In this document: piece after piece, positions 1 to 13,478 of the stretch
Layout: the number at the start of each line of letters is the position of its first letter
Position numbering within the stretch: position 1 is the first letter of the stretch
Assembly: GCF_029227915.1 (NCBI RefSeq)
Contig: NC_079876.1
Location: 19,776,001-19,840,000, forward strand
Reading direction: 5' to 3'
Source of the DNA: Hydractinia symbiolongicarpus
Taxonomy: Eukaryota > Cnidaria > Hydrozoa > Anthoathecata > Hydractiniidae
Length of the DNA: 64,000 nucleotides
Made by a program: the position numbers and the translations under genes
Notes under the pieces: model-generated
Told to the model about the DNA's origin: nothing
The model's database searches: none
The model's input: the letters and a program-made list of their open reading frames with translations, nothing else

Positions 1-1104
1 CGCTTGAAATTTCCAATTGTTCAAATACGAAGTTATTCCAGATACAGAAAAATTTAACGAAGTATTTTTGCTAGAAAAATTTGTTTTCGCAGGTCCATGC
101 GATTACATCCATCCATAAATAAAAGTCAACTCAAGGGAGACCATCGTTTTATATAAAGAAAATTACGAAAAGAATATACAAAAAAATATATAGAAATAAG
201 TTTGTAAATACATACCTCTCCTGAAGTTAGACTTTTCTTCTTTCTCGATATTTTTAGGATAGCTTTTATCTCTAATAAAATCTTCAATTGATAAAAAATC
301 ATAATGTTTTTGTGGAGATGGCATAATTTTGTTTTGCTTTAAAACCACGTGAATTAAGTTTCAAAAAATAAATTCAAGTAACTTGAGTTCGGAGATCGAA
401 TGATCTATTTCAAAACAAAAGTCCTAATTCACTAGTGAAATATGACTTCATTATTACAACGAGTCGTATTTCTAGTAGAGTCTTAATTCCCCAATGGACT
501 CATAATTCACTAGGGTATTAAGATTCCCAAGTCAAAAATCCCTAGGGATTTAGGATTCGCGGGTCTTAATTCCCTGAAGTCCTAATTCCCCGTTACACCG
601 GTGTTCGCATTAAAATTAAATGTACAATTGTTAAAATTTACTCCGGAAAGAAATGAAGGGAGGGTTGAAGACTGCGTGGAACTGGAAGTATTAAGAGCTG
701 TGGATTGGTTATGTACGTCAAGTTGGATATTATTTGAGCTCAAGAAGTTTGACATTTTGTAACGGTGAGTTGTACTAGCTGATTTATAATTTCTTAACGA
801 ATCAATATTTTCGTGACCACTGTGTTGAGCTACATAAACTTCGGGAACATTGCTGCAAAGGTATTACAATATTTTGTAGCTTTTGACTGTTGGCCTGCTA
901 TGAATTCGTCTATTTCATTTAAACCGTCAAATAAACTATCGTCCACCAGAAGAAAACAAGGAGTAATTGACAATTTTCTACCACTTTAAATTAACTTTCT
1001 TGTTTAGTTTTTGTTTTGATGTCGGTTAATACGGCGTCTTGTTAACCGTGTGGATTTTTCAAGCGGGCAATACGGGTTTTTAGGCATTCTGATTGGCTTA
1101 GCGC

Positions 1105-1149
1105 TCTTGACGACGGACCGATATTGTGCGGTATTGCCCGTCGTCAAGA
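1105..1149. repeat. 12-bp perfect inverted repeat (stem-loop)
   Basis: TCTTGACGACGG at 1105-1116 is matched by its exact reverse complement at 1138-1149, leaving a 21-nt loop. A further near-match, GGGCAATAC around 1066 and GTATTGCCC around 1131, suggests a nested imperfect inverted repeat. It may be the end of a short non-autonomous DNA transposon. No function is visible. Confidence 0.6.
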
Positions 1150-2194
1150 AAAATGGTAGCTTAAAATGTAAACAAGCACGAAAAATAAGTTCTAAAAAGC
1201 ATTGGAGATGATTATATATCTAACTCCTACAATACATTTATCAATAAAAACATTTTCATAGGATAAAACAACAAAAATGTCAAGTTTAACAGTGAAAATA
1301 ACCAGATTCAGCAACTTTCCGTGTGGATGCTTCTTCAACATAGTTAGTTAACTAGTTACATTGTCCATAAAAAACGATGCTGATATCCAGTTTTATTAAA
1401 AGTACTAAATACAGGGCGACGAAATTATGACAAATACGTCTCCTCTCATTTTCAGATTCTTTCGTTCAGCTTTGTGATTACCGAGTCAATAAAAAACTCG
1501 TTGAAGCCCATGTTATTCTTGGCTAACTAGCTAGTTAAAAAAGTTACTTCAATATTCGTTGTATATAACTATATTTTAGCTGCGCATTCAACTTTATACA
1601 TTATTCTGTACGTGTCGAACATTGTAATGTTTTGTTTACAAAGTAAACCAAAATTCTTATTTTTTATTTTTATCTAACTTAGACGGTTAACAAATACAGT
1701 CATTGCACCGACCTCGCAAGCTCTGTCGGCACTTAGACCTCGGGTGATATTTTGCGGTACAGCCCAGGGTAATCGGTTATTATTGTATTAATATAGACTG
1801 GTCACGTGAAAAAAAAACAATCAAATTTTCCGAGAACGAATAAACGTAAACATTCAAAAATACTCAACATTGGGGTAATAATAAAGAATACTACAGCGTG
1901 CATCTTAGACATATTGAAAATGAGCAGGACTTGAACCAAAAAACTGCACCAATATAGAATGACTACTTGGATAATAAACATGAAATCTGCAAAACAAATA
2001 TAAGAAAACTTAGGAAAGATCTTGTTTAAGCAATCATTATAATCATTATTCCGAGTATTTATACAGGATATAGCCACTTCAGTGTTGGAAACACTGTTAT
2101 CAATGTGGGTCTTGTGTTCGGAATGTATACATAAAGTATACACTGGTAATACTTACTCAATTTCCCTCACATGGCATGGGTTGACCCTTAGCTG

Positions 2195-2300
2195 TGGTAA
2201 AGACACTTGTTAAACATGGTCGCGCTGGGGACCGTACCACGGACCTTGTGATTGCAAAGCGAACTCGATAACCACAAGGCCACGCGCCACAACGCGTCAC
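2195..2300 (-). repeat. tRNA-derived SINE-like block
   Basis: Read on the minus strand, the block has a tRNA-like layout. An A-box-like TGGTTATCGAGTTCG is followed by an anticodon-loop-like CTTTGCAAT, and then by a degenerate T-arm/B-box around GGTACGGTCCCC. The GCGC-rich ends could pair as an acceptor stem. The B-box is poor, so a working tRNA gene is unlikely; a tRNA(Ala)-like SINE head or tRNA pseudogene fits better. GC content is well above the flanks. Confidence 0.4.
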
Positions 2301-4325
2301 AACGCGCCACAAACAGCGCGGTGAATATATAATAACAAGTGCATGCACACACAGACTTTTGAAGAAGTCTTTTTAACGTTAAATCAGAATTAAGACGAGA
2401 TATCCTGCATCTTTCTTTTTCCGCAAAAAACTGAAACTGAAACAGTCGAAACTATGTCTTCTCGTGTGTTAATGATAGTGATGTGACTTATCTGCCTTTT
2501 ACGCTGATGACGATCATTAGCTTTGCGTTTGTTTAAGTGTTTAACATTAACATTAAAAATCTCAAGATTACACTTTTATTTCTACTTGAATATCTAGCTG
2601 AAATAATCGACATCAAACATGCAATTATTTGATGAAATGTGTCGTGATGAGTAAAGGGCGCGGAACGTTGACACTTTTGACATGTGTATTATCTGTCAAA
2701 TATTGACACTGGGAGTGGCCGAAAATTATAAAATATTAAATCTACGAGTTACGAATTTGCGTTCTTATACTTCTTCTGGGGTCGTTTTTTTATTTATATT
2801 TTAACATGAAATAAAAAAATGTTAAATAGAAAAGTAAATAGTTTAAGTAACAGTTACAACATCGATAAGAATTGAAATAGATAGAGATAAATAAAATGTG
2901 TCACACAAGCTATGACACATCACTTTCAAAATCAATTGCAATTCTATTTGTTAAAAACCGACCAATCGTATATAGACAAAGCGTAACATAAGATCGCTTT
3001 TCAGGGTAAAGTGATTTTAATGTAGAATTACCATAGAAAGAATAGCAAACATCTGAGGAGACGAGAAGAAGATATATTAAGACACCATAATGGCAACCTC
3101 AACTGTGTACGCTATGGTTTTCTTCTCACTGGCATATACCATATTGATTCTTTCGTGTTGTTGTTGACATATAAAGTTTATGGTATTGAAAATTAATTGA
3201 TCGAATGAGAATGTGTTTTAAACTGATGTTACTTTGACGTTCCCACTGAATTAATGTTGGTGTGATTTTTTGCTCGTTTTCTGCTTGGTTTGGTTTTTAT
3301 TATGACTTTCACAGACTTCAGTGCATTGTTTATGTGGATATTGTCCTTTTTGTACAAAGTTTTTTTGGTGCGGCCGTTACATATTGCTTACCAAGAAGAC
3401 AGAACATCTAAATGATAGATCAAAACTACGGAGGAATATAAACGCGATAGGGATATACGTGGTAAGGACAAGAACAGATCTTTTGTTCTCAAATTAAAAT
3501 TCTATTCTCTGACAGACAAAGTCGTACAGAAAGGATTGACAAGACAAATTTGAAAAAAATATTGTAATTTTACACGATAACCTTATCAATAAAAATTTTC
3601 AGTTGTTTCTTTTTTACATCCGCAGGTTAAACATATTCAATAGCAAGTTTGTACAGATATTCTAGAATTAAAGAATATAACCTTGTGCCGCTTGAGCGAA
3701 TTATATAAAAAAAACTTGACATTTATTGATCTCAAGAATTAGCATTCAGACCGCACACGTACACATTTTCATCAAAAAAGGATACGCACAAACAAGATAT
3801 ATGATCACACAGACCTCAGAAAATATGTGAATTTTTATCCCGTTGAAAGTATATAAACACTAACACACTGTGTTTACGCTAAAGCAAACTTACTAGTCCA
3901 CGACTGGCGTTAAAAAACAGCGTCTAGAGAGATAATTAGAAAGAAGGAGTCAGTTACATTCGCTTCCGAATGGCAAGGTGAAATATTTTCGCGAGTTAAA
4001 TGTGGACTACTCATTTTTACCCCATTTAACAGGACGCTGCTACTGTGCTTTAGTTACCTTTTTAAAAAACGATAACTTTTAACTCGTTTACCAAACACTA
4101 TAATTGATACAATTAACACTTATGTGTCAAGATAAGCCGCTGAGTTTTACCTAGGTGAAATTTTTACTTCACAAATTTCTACCAAAACATAGTGTCACAA
4201 TGTTTTTATAGCGGTTGTTTTAATTCTACACTCCCATAAAATACTAAACTTATAAACATTTAAAGCAAAACTCTCACAATTTATTTAAAGGGTTCTGACA
4301 TGGGTTATTAAGAAGTTTTAACAAC

Positions 4326-4910
4326 ACATGGCGAATTTGTAACAGAATTTCGCATAGCTGAAGTGGATATCGAATGCTTGGCAGACGCTTTGTTGATCCC
4401 TCAAAAGATTGCATGCTCACACAGGACGATTTTTGACAAAATAGAAGGAATTTGTACAGTTCTGAAAAGATTATCATATCCATTTAGATTTACAGTCATA
4501 GTCTCATTATTTTGTCAAAATTCTAAAGAACTGTGTCTAATTTTTTAACACCTCCACAAATATTATTACGTTTTTGTAATTTGAACCTTTTACAGCCAGC
4601 CAAACTTGTTTATTATGCCAGTGCTGCTTTTCAAAAAGGAGAACGACTGGAAAATTGCTTCGTTTTTATACATGGTACAGTACTCCAAATTTGCAAAGAT
4701 CAAATAATTATTTATAATGGCAATAAACGGTTGCATGGTATGAAGGAAGACGACATGATAGAATTATGCTTGATGATTCTGGACTTCTACCATAATTGCA
4801 AAGAGAGGCATGGTTCAATAATCAACCATTTTGCATTCATTTATGATGGATTCATATATGATGACTTACCACATGTCAATTTTGTCAAATTCTATGCAAC
4901 AGTATACTGA
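4326..4910 (+). pseudogene. PIF/Harbinger transposase remnant
   Basis: Two overlapping plus frames (4363-4548 and 4533-4910) together resemble the N-terminal half of PIF/Harbinger DDE transposases. The first has the conserved pattern of an ALADAL-like segment followed by an IEG..LKRLSYP block. The second has FIHGTVLQICK followed by YNGNKRLHGMK, which corresponds to the FIDGT...YNGHKR.H region around the first catalytic aspartate. Here that aspartate position is His (FIHGT), so a catalytic residue is probably lost. After YNGNKRLHGMK the similarity ends and the frame stops at 4910, so the C-terminal half with the remaining DDE residues is missing. The frame change near 4540 is a further lesion. 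The convergent coiled-coil gene at 5144-5539 would be the usual second Harbinger protein. Confidence 0.6.
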
Positions 4911-5143
4911 ACTAAATGTTTTTGAAAATGCTTAAATGTAAATGGAGCAATTTTTTTTTTACTTTTTTGCAACTGGTATTTGATTTTCATGAAATGTGAG
5001 AAGCTTGTAATTTATTTTTAGTATAAAGAATATAAAAAATATATAAAGTAGTATTTGTAAACAAAACATTTCGATTTTAAGTTTCAACGAAATACAAACA
5101 ATAAATGTCTTCAACGTTAGCACTCACTTTAGGCCATCATTTG

Positions 5144-5539
5144 TTGTTGTTGTTGCAACATCATTTGCAATGTTTGTTGATTCTGAACCATCATCTCTCT
5201 ATGCTGCTTTTCTCAAGATTCTCATTCTTTCTTTACATTTTCTAAATCAATACGTTTTTTCTATAGACCTCTATTTTTTCTCGGAGAAATGCTAACAAAT
5301 CTGGACTTGATTTTCTGTTTTTCTTTTTTTTCATTAAAACTTTCCAATTCTTTCCGTTTCTTAGTGCATTCATAAGTTTCCATGGCCTTGTTTCGAATTT
5401 CTAAGGCCTTTTGTTTATCATTTTCGTTGGTTGTTTTTTTTCTTTCTGCTGCTTCCACTGACACACGTTCACTTTCTTCATATCGTTCAATGAGATCCTC
5501 TAATAATATTTCATGCTCAGAGAGTTCATCACCAGCCAA
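5144..5539 (-). pseudogene. Harbinger-associated Myb/SANT-type protein, C-terminal part
   Basis: The minus frame 5539-5261 encodes 92 residues rich in Glu, Lys and Arg, with strong coiled-coil character (repeated ER, KRK and EKK). Below 5261, after a frame change, the minus strand reads a Met/Gln-rich tail containing MMLQQQQQMMA and a stop near 5144. A charged coiled coil followed by an M/Q tail is typical of the C-terminal half of the Myb/SANT-like DNA-binding protein that accompanies Harbinger transposase. The trihelix/SANT domain itself was not found upstream, so this is a truncated copy. It converges on the transposase remnant at 4326-4910, the expected arrangement for one element. Confidence 0.5.
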
Positions 5540-8500
5540 CCCAGAAACCTGAAGTACCTTTCTATTTTTGACTTTCTATTTTGTCATGATCGATATAAAT
5601 TTATCGCGTGCGTTACGTAAAATTGTTAAAGCTGTGAGCTGCCATGACTTTCCACGTTCTCTACTACTATAATTATAAGAAAAAAATTCCACAAGCAACC
5701 ATTTCTCTCATCAACGTGATGTCTTTCTCTTGGTTCCATTGCATGGTCATTCTATAAAATAATAAAGCATTGTCTTATTTTTGGTTGTGTAATAAATTTG
5801 GCATGCTTGTGTTAATTTGGAGAGCAATACATACTTTTTTCATCACGATGCCTTGCCAGCATCCATTTTGTTCGAGTTTTGTTTACGTTCTGCACACAAC
5901 GTGAAAACTGTTGATTTAAATTTGTAAACGCGACGTGTTAAAAGAAGATATAAAATTTGACTTGTACCTAGGCCTTTTTGGGTGTTAACCCCGTAAATAT
6001 ATAAGGTGGATTCGTCTTGCTAAGAATCCCTATTCCGCAAAGCAGACGTGTTACAAAGTGCGACGTGCACAATCCGCAGGTTTATGCGTTTGTCTCAACA
6101 TTATGATGAGGGGATGTACAATCCACTGGAACATTGTTATCTTACTATTATCTCCCTCCTGCTGTTCTAATCTTCTTTTTTATGAAAAGATTTAATCAAT
6201 AATTAATGGTGTAAACAGAAGTTTTTGAGAGAGAATAAGAAAAAAAAGGCGAGTACATTAAAACAGAATCAATACTTTTTTTCTTCAAATTAATATTTTT
6301 AACTTGTAACATGTTGTCTTAATTTAAATGAACGTGTGAACGAATTTTTTTTTCTTGGTCATTTCTAGATGTTTCCGCTATAAAGAGGCTTTTGCTACAA
6401 AGAAGTTTGTTGTGAAAGTTTGTACCATTCCTGAGTTAAGTAGGTCCGTTATAGAAAGAATGTCCACTGTAAATAGATCTAACTGTATTGGGCAACTGCA
6501 CAGACTAACAGACTTTGGACTTTTCACACACATTGCATATGATTTATCTTCAACGAGGAACAAGTATTTATGCTATTTCATGTCCTTCCAACTGCTATTT
6601 ATGTAATATGGAAAAAGAAAATTTATATATTGACAGGAAAAACATTTGAAGGTTATTAAACAGGAGTGATACCCTAATAATCTACAGAAAATCTCATCAA
6701 ATATGTTTCTTAGTGTAGGTATTAAATACTGTGGCTGTATAGAGTTTTTACGTTAATTCACATAAGACTAAACAGGTATAAAAGGTTATCTTGTCGAAAG
6801 GTTGGACACCCTTCATATTACTTCATTATCAAAATGATCTGTTTTGTGATTTTGACGATGAACCCAATTTGTAAATAGATTTTTTTACATACTATTAGAA
6901 AGAGAATTACATAGTTAAAAAACACTTTTCTATCATAAGAAATATAGGCAACCTTTTTATAAGAACATAAAAAATCACGAATCGCCAAAGTTTATCTCGC
7001 CAAAACTTTCCAATTTCAGATTTCGCGAAAGTTTATCTGGCGAAAATTTTTTAATTTGTAGATTCGCAAAAATTTATTCAAAAAATTTCGCGAGTTTTTG
7101 GGCTCGCGAAAGTTTCTCTCGCGAATAAAGTAATTAGCGCTACTTACCACCGTATTCTAAGATAAATTTGTCGTCTAGAATAAGTAAAAGACAATTCTTG
7201 AAATTTAGATATTTTTTCTAGAGGAACCACCTTAATGACTTTTCATCATCTTTGATAAGCCTAATGTTAGGCAAGAATTTTTTATAAGACGTCAGCTGAC
7301 CAGGAAAAAATCGGAATTTATCTATCCTTTTTTAAAATTAATTCTAAGTTTATGTTTCACTGTTTAGACTTTCAATTGGGACATATATATGAACTTGATG
7401 ACGTTATTCAATTATTTATCCCAATTGTCCTCCATTATGGTTTTGGAGATAAGACTTCTAAAGAGGTGTTGGGAGATTGTGGAAAAGCCGTAGAAACTTT
7501 ATTCCTCAAAGTCTTTAAAATTTCAAGGAAAGAATAGAGATTATATAATGTTTGGTGTGTTGGTAGGGATGATAGATGCATTAGCTGAGTTCATCCAATT
7601 TCAGAAAAAACAAACTCTTCCTGAAATTGGACTAACTCATTGATTTTGGTGCAGAATTGTTCTGAAATTTCTGAAGAATCTTAAATCTTAAGAATGACTC
7701 ACATATCCAGGAAAGAAGAGATTATATGCAGAAATATTTATTAAACGATAACCTTAAGAAAAAATAAATACAAAAACAAATTTATCATTTTTTTTCAAAA
7801 TAAACAAAATATTCACTACTGTACACAGACAATTCGTCTTTGCACCAGACTACCTTAACGTTGATGAACTTGAGCACAGGCGGATGTGAAGTAAAGGGAT
7901 CACGAGTTTTGACTAATAGAAAACATGTCGGTATTTTGACCTTGCTGTGGGGCCAACTTGCGTGCTTTGTAGTCAATGGTTTAGCTTAGCAGTGTTACTG
8001 AATGGCGCATTTCTGATTTTCAACAAATTGTTAATTTCTCTCTTTTTATTATTTTTTTCCTACATTGGGCTGATAAAGACAAAAGATACCACAATTTAAA
8101 AATCATTTAAACTAAACCAATTCCTTTCCCAAAGTTTTCGAATTTTACGATTATTGAATTTGCACAGTCATAAGTATGACATTAAAAACAATACTGATTG
8201 AACAATTTTCATTTACAGTCGACATAGAAATGCAATTCAAAAATTCATAAGTCAAAAAACAACAACATCTTCTACAACTCATAAAGATGCAATTTTACAG
8301 ATAGAAAAAAACACACAGAGAACTTTATCGATCGAAGTAAACAACACACTTATTCCAGTCATAACTCATAAAGAGATGCAGTTCTTTAACTCGAAGAAAA
8401 TCTTTTCTACGAAATTTAACTTTTTTGTTCACGACGAAAAAGATCATCTTCAAATTAAAGATAAATATTTAATTACTTATTGTGCGTAATTTTAAAAACA

Positions 8501-8672
8501 AATAGCAACGTAAAGGCTACTTAAAATTATTTTAACTGTTCAGATTAAACATTCACAATTTTGGAGTCCGTTTTTCACTTCTACAAAAATCAAATGGAGC
8601 ATGTGTATTAGTTTATAAAAAAATGACAGGTACAAGGCTGACAAACGCGTATCTGGTTTTGTTAAGCAAATT
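5540..8672. other. Intergenic DNA, no convincing gene
   Basis: No gene is supported. Short frames at 6355, 7352 and 7785 have no recognisable motif. Around 7592-7640 there is an imperfect inverted repeat (TGAGTTCATCCAATTTCAG against CTGAAATTGGACTAACTCA). The CGCGAAAGTTT repeat cluster is listed separately. Confidence 0.55.
6975..7135. repeat. Degenerate CGCGAAAGTTT repeat cluster
   Basis: Within about 160 bp the motif TCGCGAAAGTTTATC and variants (TCGCCAAAGTTTATC, TTCGCGAAAGTTTATC, GCTCGCGAAAGTTTCTC) occur about five times in both orientations, separated by T-rich spacers. The palindromic TCGCGA core gives the block inverted-repeat character. It looks like a decayed MITE or short satellite; no coding potential is visible. 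Confidence 0.55.
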
Positions 8673-10675
8673 CTCAATTTCTCATTGGAATTGCCCTTTC
8701 AACAATAATCTCTTTGCACACTGTTTCTAATTTAAACAAGATACCACCAAGTGCACAAAAAACGGCTTGAAATTGTGTCTCTTTTAAACATACCAAGCTC
8801 CCTAACTACTGCAAGTGCATCTTCAGTAACATCACTGTTGTGTGTGAACGATTCGAGACGCAGTGAAGAGCCATCCACTAAAATATTGACCGTTGATTGC
8901 ATTTCTCTCTCAATTACTGCACATTGGTCGTCTCTTCCTTTACTGCAAATCTAAAGGTTGGACTTTTTACATCATGCACAGTTAAAATGCTGACGCTAAG
9001 CAAACGCTGCCACAAAAAATTGGATGTTCCTTCTGTTAAAAATGGCAAATATAGGGCCATTGCTTCCTGCTTTATTTTTGGAAGAGCGTTTATTAATTAA
9101 GACAGAAGTCGAGGAAAGTCTAGAAAGCAGGGATAAAAGTTCGATATGAGAAAAACCTCATTATCTTCAATATCTTTCAAATGCCTGCAACATTCCTCTC
9201 TAATAAGGTTAATTGTCGTTCTCTCGTTAAAGGTTCGAGGATGACTCAATTGCTGGTTTTGTACATCTTGATCAATTTTACTTCTCACGAAAAAAATTTC
9301 TTTCCACGACTTTTTATTTTTTGAGCAAGCCAGTAATCGTTTTGCGTAAATCTTGTAGCAGAAATAATTACGAAGAAATCGTACCTATCGAATAAAAAAT
9401 GCAATCAAAGTAGATACAACAAGAACTAATTTGATCTCACATAGGTAGTTACTTAATCTCACCGCACGGTTAAGTTTTTCATACAAACTTACAAACTGCA
9501 AGGTTAACTATCACAATGCTTGAAAAAATGTATGATTATTGACAGTTGGAATAGAGAGATTGTTACAGTTACATAATCTTAGCTTAGCTATAGCTAAGAC
9601 CCTGAAAAAATACTTGTGAAAATGTGATGAGAGAAACCAAACGTTGCATTATTCTTGATATTTGAATCTCTTCACTGTACTGTCACCTTTCTCTTTCTCC
9701 CAAAGCCAATGTTACTTATCTCTAGGTAAGATTTCTGGTGTACTTCTGTTAGTAACAGCCATGTTATATATTCAACATTAATTTTTTGGAAATGGAGAGC
9801 TCAAAATGAAATTCCCAATGTACTTTTTCAGGGTTTTAGCTTAGCTGGCTACTTGTTGTTGTGCCTGATAGTTATGCTGGCTGGCTACCAATCATTTTTT
9901 TTTTTTTTTTTTAAACTGGTTAAAGTATTACACGAAGTTGTAGCTTTACATTTAATATAAAACAGAAAAAAAATGTACCACATTATATTAGCTAGATTTA
10001 ATTTTCTTTGTCACACTACCACTTGTTAACTTCGATTTTGTGAAACTGACCGTTTACAACTTCATGCTAAAAATTTGCTCATAATTTCTTGTTTTCATCG
10101 TTTTCATTTTATTCTTAATTTTATTCATGATTATTTCGCGGAACAATAATGGTTATAGAAATAGGTGTATTCTTAGGATGACTACTGCAATTTGGAATCA
10201 AATCTAACCAAAAGAAAAAACAGAATTAGAAATACAAAACGTATTTGTTGCGTGATTAAGAACAGTCCTTTTACTTTAGTTGTGGCCGCAGAAAGAACGA
10301 AGAAAAATTCCCCGCTCTTTTAACCTTTAACCTTCAATATTAAAAAGTGTTTTTTTTTTTTGGTCCGCAAAAGTTTTATTTTCACAACGGAAGTCGAGTA
10401 ACCAACATCGTTTATATGCTAGATCTTCTCTTATGTAGTATCACTTTCGGGTAGGAAATAGTTTTCACCACTTTTAGATGTGCTTTCTTGATCAAGTCCA
10501 CTATTTTAAATGTCTAACAAGGAGCGTATACATTGTCTGTATCAACTATATTTACCTGTCAAAATCAATTTTGTCGAAATAAACATCTTTAGAAAATTGC
10601 GGTGAACCTACACCTGGTACATCCCAATACTGCAGTAACGCATTTCGCGGGTCTGGGTACGGAGTAAATTCTCTT
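8673..10675 (-). pseudogene. IRG-like GTPase, copy 1 (5' deleted, broken)
   Basis: Exon 2 (9384 down to about 8673) and the 3' scrap of exon 1 (10675-10556) are kept, joined by a 1171-bp intron (9385-10555) with GT/AG ends. The exon 1 scrap holds the WDVPGVG (G3) segment. The P-loop, start codon and upstream DNA are gone through a deletion of about 1.52 kb relative to copy 2. Exon 2 carries the RSKIDQD (G4-like) and FLISNF segments and helical C-terminal sequence. Lesions: a frame change at the poly-T run before VRSKID, an in-frame TAA at 9097-9099, a 49-bp deletion near 8931, and a likely frame change in the T run near 8760. Unlike copy 2, this copy retains the natural C-terminus, which runs to a stop near 8673. 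IRG proteins are dynamin-like immunity GTPases of animals; this copy cannot encode a working one. Confidence 0.75.
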
Positions 10676-11266
10676 TATAATCCCATATTCATACAACTGG
10701 TTAGTTTAGAAAGCATTAATTTTTAGCACTGCAGTAAAAAAGTTGATATGACCACCTGTCAAACAGGACAAAGTGGCATTGACAGGACAATTTTTGGAAA
10801 TATTTTTATTTTTATTTTTCGAAAGTCCAATAAAAGTCAGGAAAAGTCACAAAATTCTAAGTAATTTCATCCAGTATTTAAAAACTACTAAAAAATGGAA
10901 TTTTAACTAGCCCTAGAAATCGAAAGTCGTAACTGTTTTGTTAGCTTTAGCTAAACATGATGACTGGGTTAGTATAGAATTTCAAAACGTGACAGTTGAT
11001 CTGGGTAATATCGTCGCTTTTTTCCCAGGACGGTTTATGAGTTTTAAAATTTGCCACAAGGCATATATCGTACTTTAATGAATTACATGAAATTACCAAG
11101 CTTTAAAATAATGTAAATTTTTAATAGAATATCAACATTCGGTCCTTCAAATTTTTGTAAAAGCAGTCTGTCCAAATTTTTTAAAAATTTCTGGGATTTA
11201 GGACAGTCAAAACACTTTTTGAATGACGTCACGTCTGCTGTCATGGTGCCACGGTGGTAGCCAGAG

Positions 11267-11421
11267 TAGATGATAGGAGTTTCTCAAACCATACTTTTAG
11301 GGTTCTGGCGTAAATATATTTTTGTTGCCATAGCAACCGTATGACATCATATGGTAATACATCTGCGCATGCGCAAAACCTTTACCAGAGTGTGAGAGAA
11401 TGTGACGTCATTATGCGCAAA
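11267..11421 (+). repeat. Polinton left terminal inverted repeat (duplicated copy)
   Basis: This is the same sequence as 17440-17594, carried in unit 1 of the tandem duplication. Its reverse complement matches the right terminus at 34084-34304, starting at TAGATGATAG and running through CTCAAACCATACTTT, the TTGTTGCCATAGCAA block, the palindrome TGCGCATGCGCA (11364-11375) and a TGACGTCA site. In this unit it bounds only a 2.2-kb Polinton fragment. Confidence 0.8.
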
Positions 11422-11636
11422 AAGAATCAGGGAAATCCCCTAATTCCAACCGTGATCGCTTGTTCCAGGATCCTAATCCAGAATTTTAACAAAAACGATA
11501 AACATGAGTAGTTGGTTCAGAAATATCCTTGCACAATTGATGACACATCCCCTTCGACTGGAGTATATTTCGGATTAATTTAAGACCCAGGAAATATTAT
11601 GGTTTAGAGGAACCATAAAATAAACGATGAAAGAAC

Positions 11637-11780
11637 AGTGCGGTGATTGTGCTTGATGAATATTATAGATGCAAATGTGGGAGAAAACTTATGGTGCAAG
11701 ATAAAATATTATGTCGGCACTGTTATCATGAATATACGTTGTATAACGGTGGTTTTTGTAAATGTTTAACTAAAAAATAA
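11637..11780 (+). pseudogene. Small zinc-ribbon-like Polinton protein, frameshifted (copy 1)
   Basis: An ATG at 11637 opens a short frame that stops at TGA within ten codons. A second frame over the same stretch continues to TAA at 11778-11780 and contains CKCGRK and CRHC, spaced like a small zinc ribbon of about 40 residues. The two frames appear to be one gene broken by a single-base change near 11664. It is the first gene-like unit inside the left terminal repeat. Function unknown; small zinc-ribbon proteins are common in large DNA viruses and Polintons. Confidence 0.45.
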
Positions 11781-11818
11781 AGAAAATGTATTGATCAAAT
11801 AAATATAAAATATAATAA

Positions 11819-12793
<975 letters not shown>

Positions 12794-12842
12794 TTTATTT
12801 GCATTACCTTTATATAGTTGATCAAGAACTACATGAAAATAA

Positions 12843-13178
12843 ATGAACGTAATTCGAAAAGAAGCTAAAAAACTGGATGTTCCTCGTTATTCTACACTGA
12901 ATAAGCCTGATCTACTTGAGGCAATCCGCAAAGCTAAGTTTAAAGATGTTTCAACTCAAACAGACAGTCCTTATTATAAACCTTGTGTTGAAATTGTATA
13001 TGAAAAAAATCTTGAAAAATATTTGCAATATCTCGCTAAAAGATCGCGACGTATAGTACATTATGGGAATATACTGATCGATGAAAACTTATACCAGACT
13101 ATATCGAATAGGCAGGCAGATTCGTCCTTACCTTCCTGTCTACCTTTGCAAGTAACTGGGCACGCTCTTGCCCATTGA
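12843..13178 (+). CDS. SAP/Rho-N-like small protein (Polinton, copy 1)
   Basis: This intact 111-codon frame starts at ATG 12843. Residues 2-32 (IRKEAKKLDVPRYSTLNK and on to EAIRKAK) have the helix-turn-helix pattern of SAP or Rho-N domains: hydrophobic residues spaced in helix one, a Y-S-x-L-x-K-x-D/E-L turn, then a second helix. SAP domains bind DNA or chromatin. The middle is Lys/Tyr-rich and basic; the C-terminus is unremarkable. It follows the acidic-tailed gene by 50 bp in the same direction. Its identity to copy 2 and the lack of breaks contrast with its neighbours. Role in the element unknown; DNA binding is inferred. Confidence 0.55.
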   Translation: MNVIRKEAKKLDVPRYSTLNKPDLLEAIRKAKFKDVSTQTDSPYYKPCVEIVYEKNLEKYLQYLAKRSRRIVHYGNILIDENLYQTISNRQADSSLPSCLPLQVTGHALAH

Positions 13179-13253
13179 AATTATTGACGATACGACTAAC
13201 TCGTTGGCGCATTTGCTATTTTAGGACTATATATCGCTGTTTTTCTTGCATGA

Positions 13254-13478
13254 TTAGACTGAATTCATAATTCCAACCCCTGTAGTGATGACATTGACAC
13301 TCAATAATCGATGGTCACAGTAGCAAACCCAAGTGCCATGCATCTTGAACTTTTTCGCGAGTCCATCTCGCTCTTTTATTTCTTTTTGAAAGTAGTGTTC
13401 GATTTTTTCAATCCTTTTTAACCTCTGGTGCTGACTTTCATTGTACTCCGTGAAGACGCAGACGCAGTGAAGAGCCAT
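13254..13478 (-). pseudogene. Chimeric frame across the duplication junction
   Basis: The C-terminal 61 or so residues are those of the coiled-coil Polinton protein found complete at 19388-19618. The N-terminal 13 residues come from antisense IRG sequence and junction filler after 13450. It is a by-product of the tandem duplication breakpoint and probably not a real gene. Confidence 0.75.

Larger units (their letters stand above)
1..4270. other. Intergenic DNA, no convincing gene
   Basis: I see no protein-coding gene here; the open frames are short and lack conserved motifs. The stretch 420-600 has a loose series of units resembling GTCYTAATTCCC, which looks like degenerate repeat DNA. A stem-loop near 1.1 kb and a tRNA-like block near 2.2 kb are listed separately. 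The rest is AT-rich unique-looking sequence. Confidence 0.6.
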
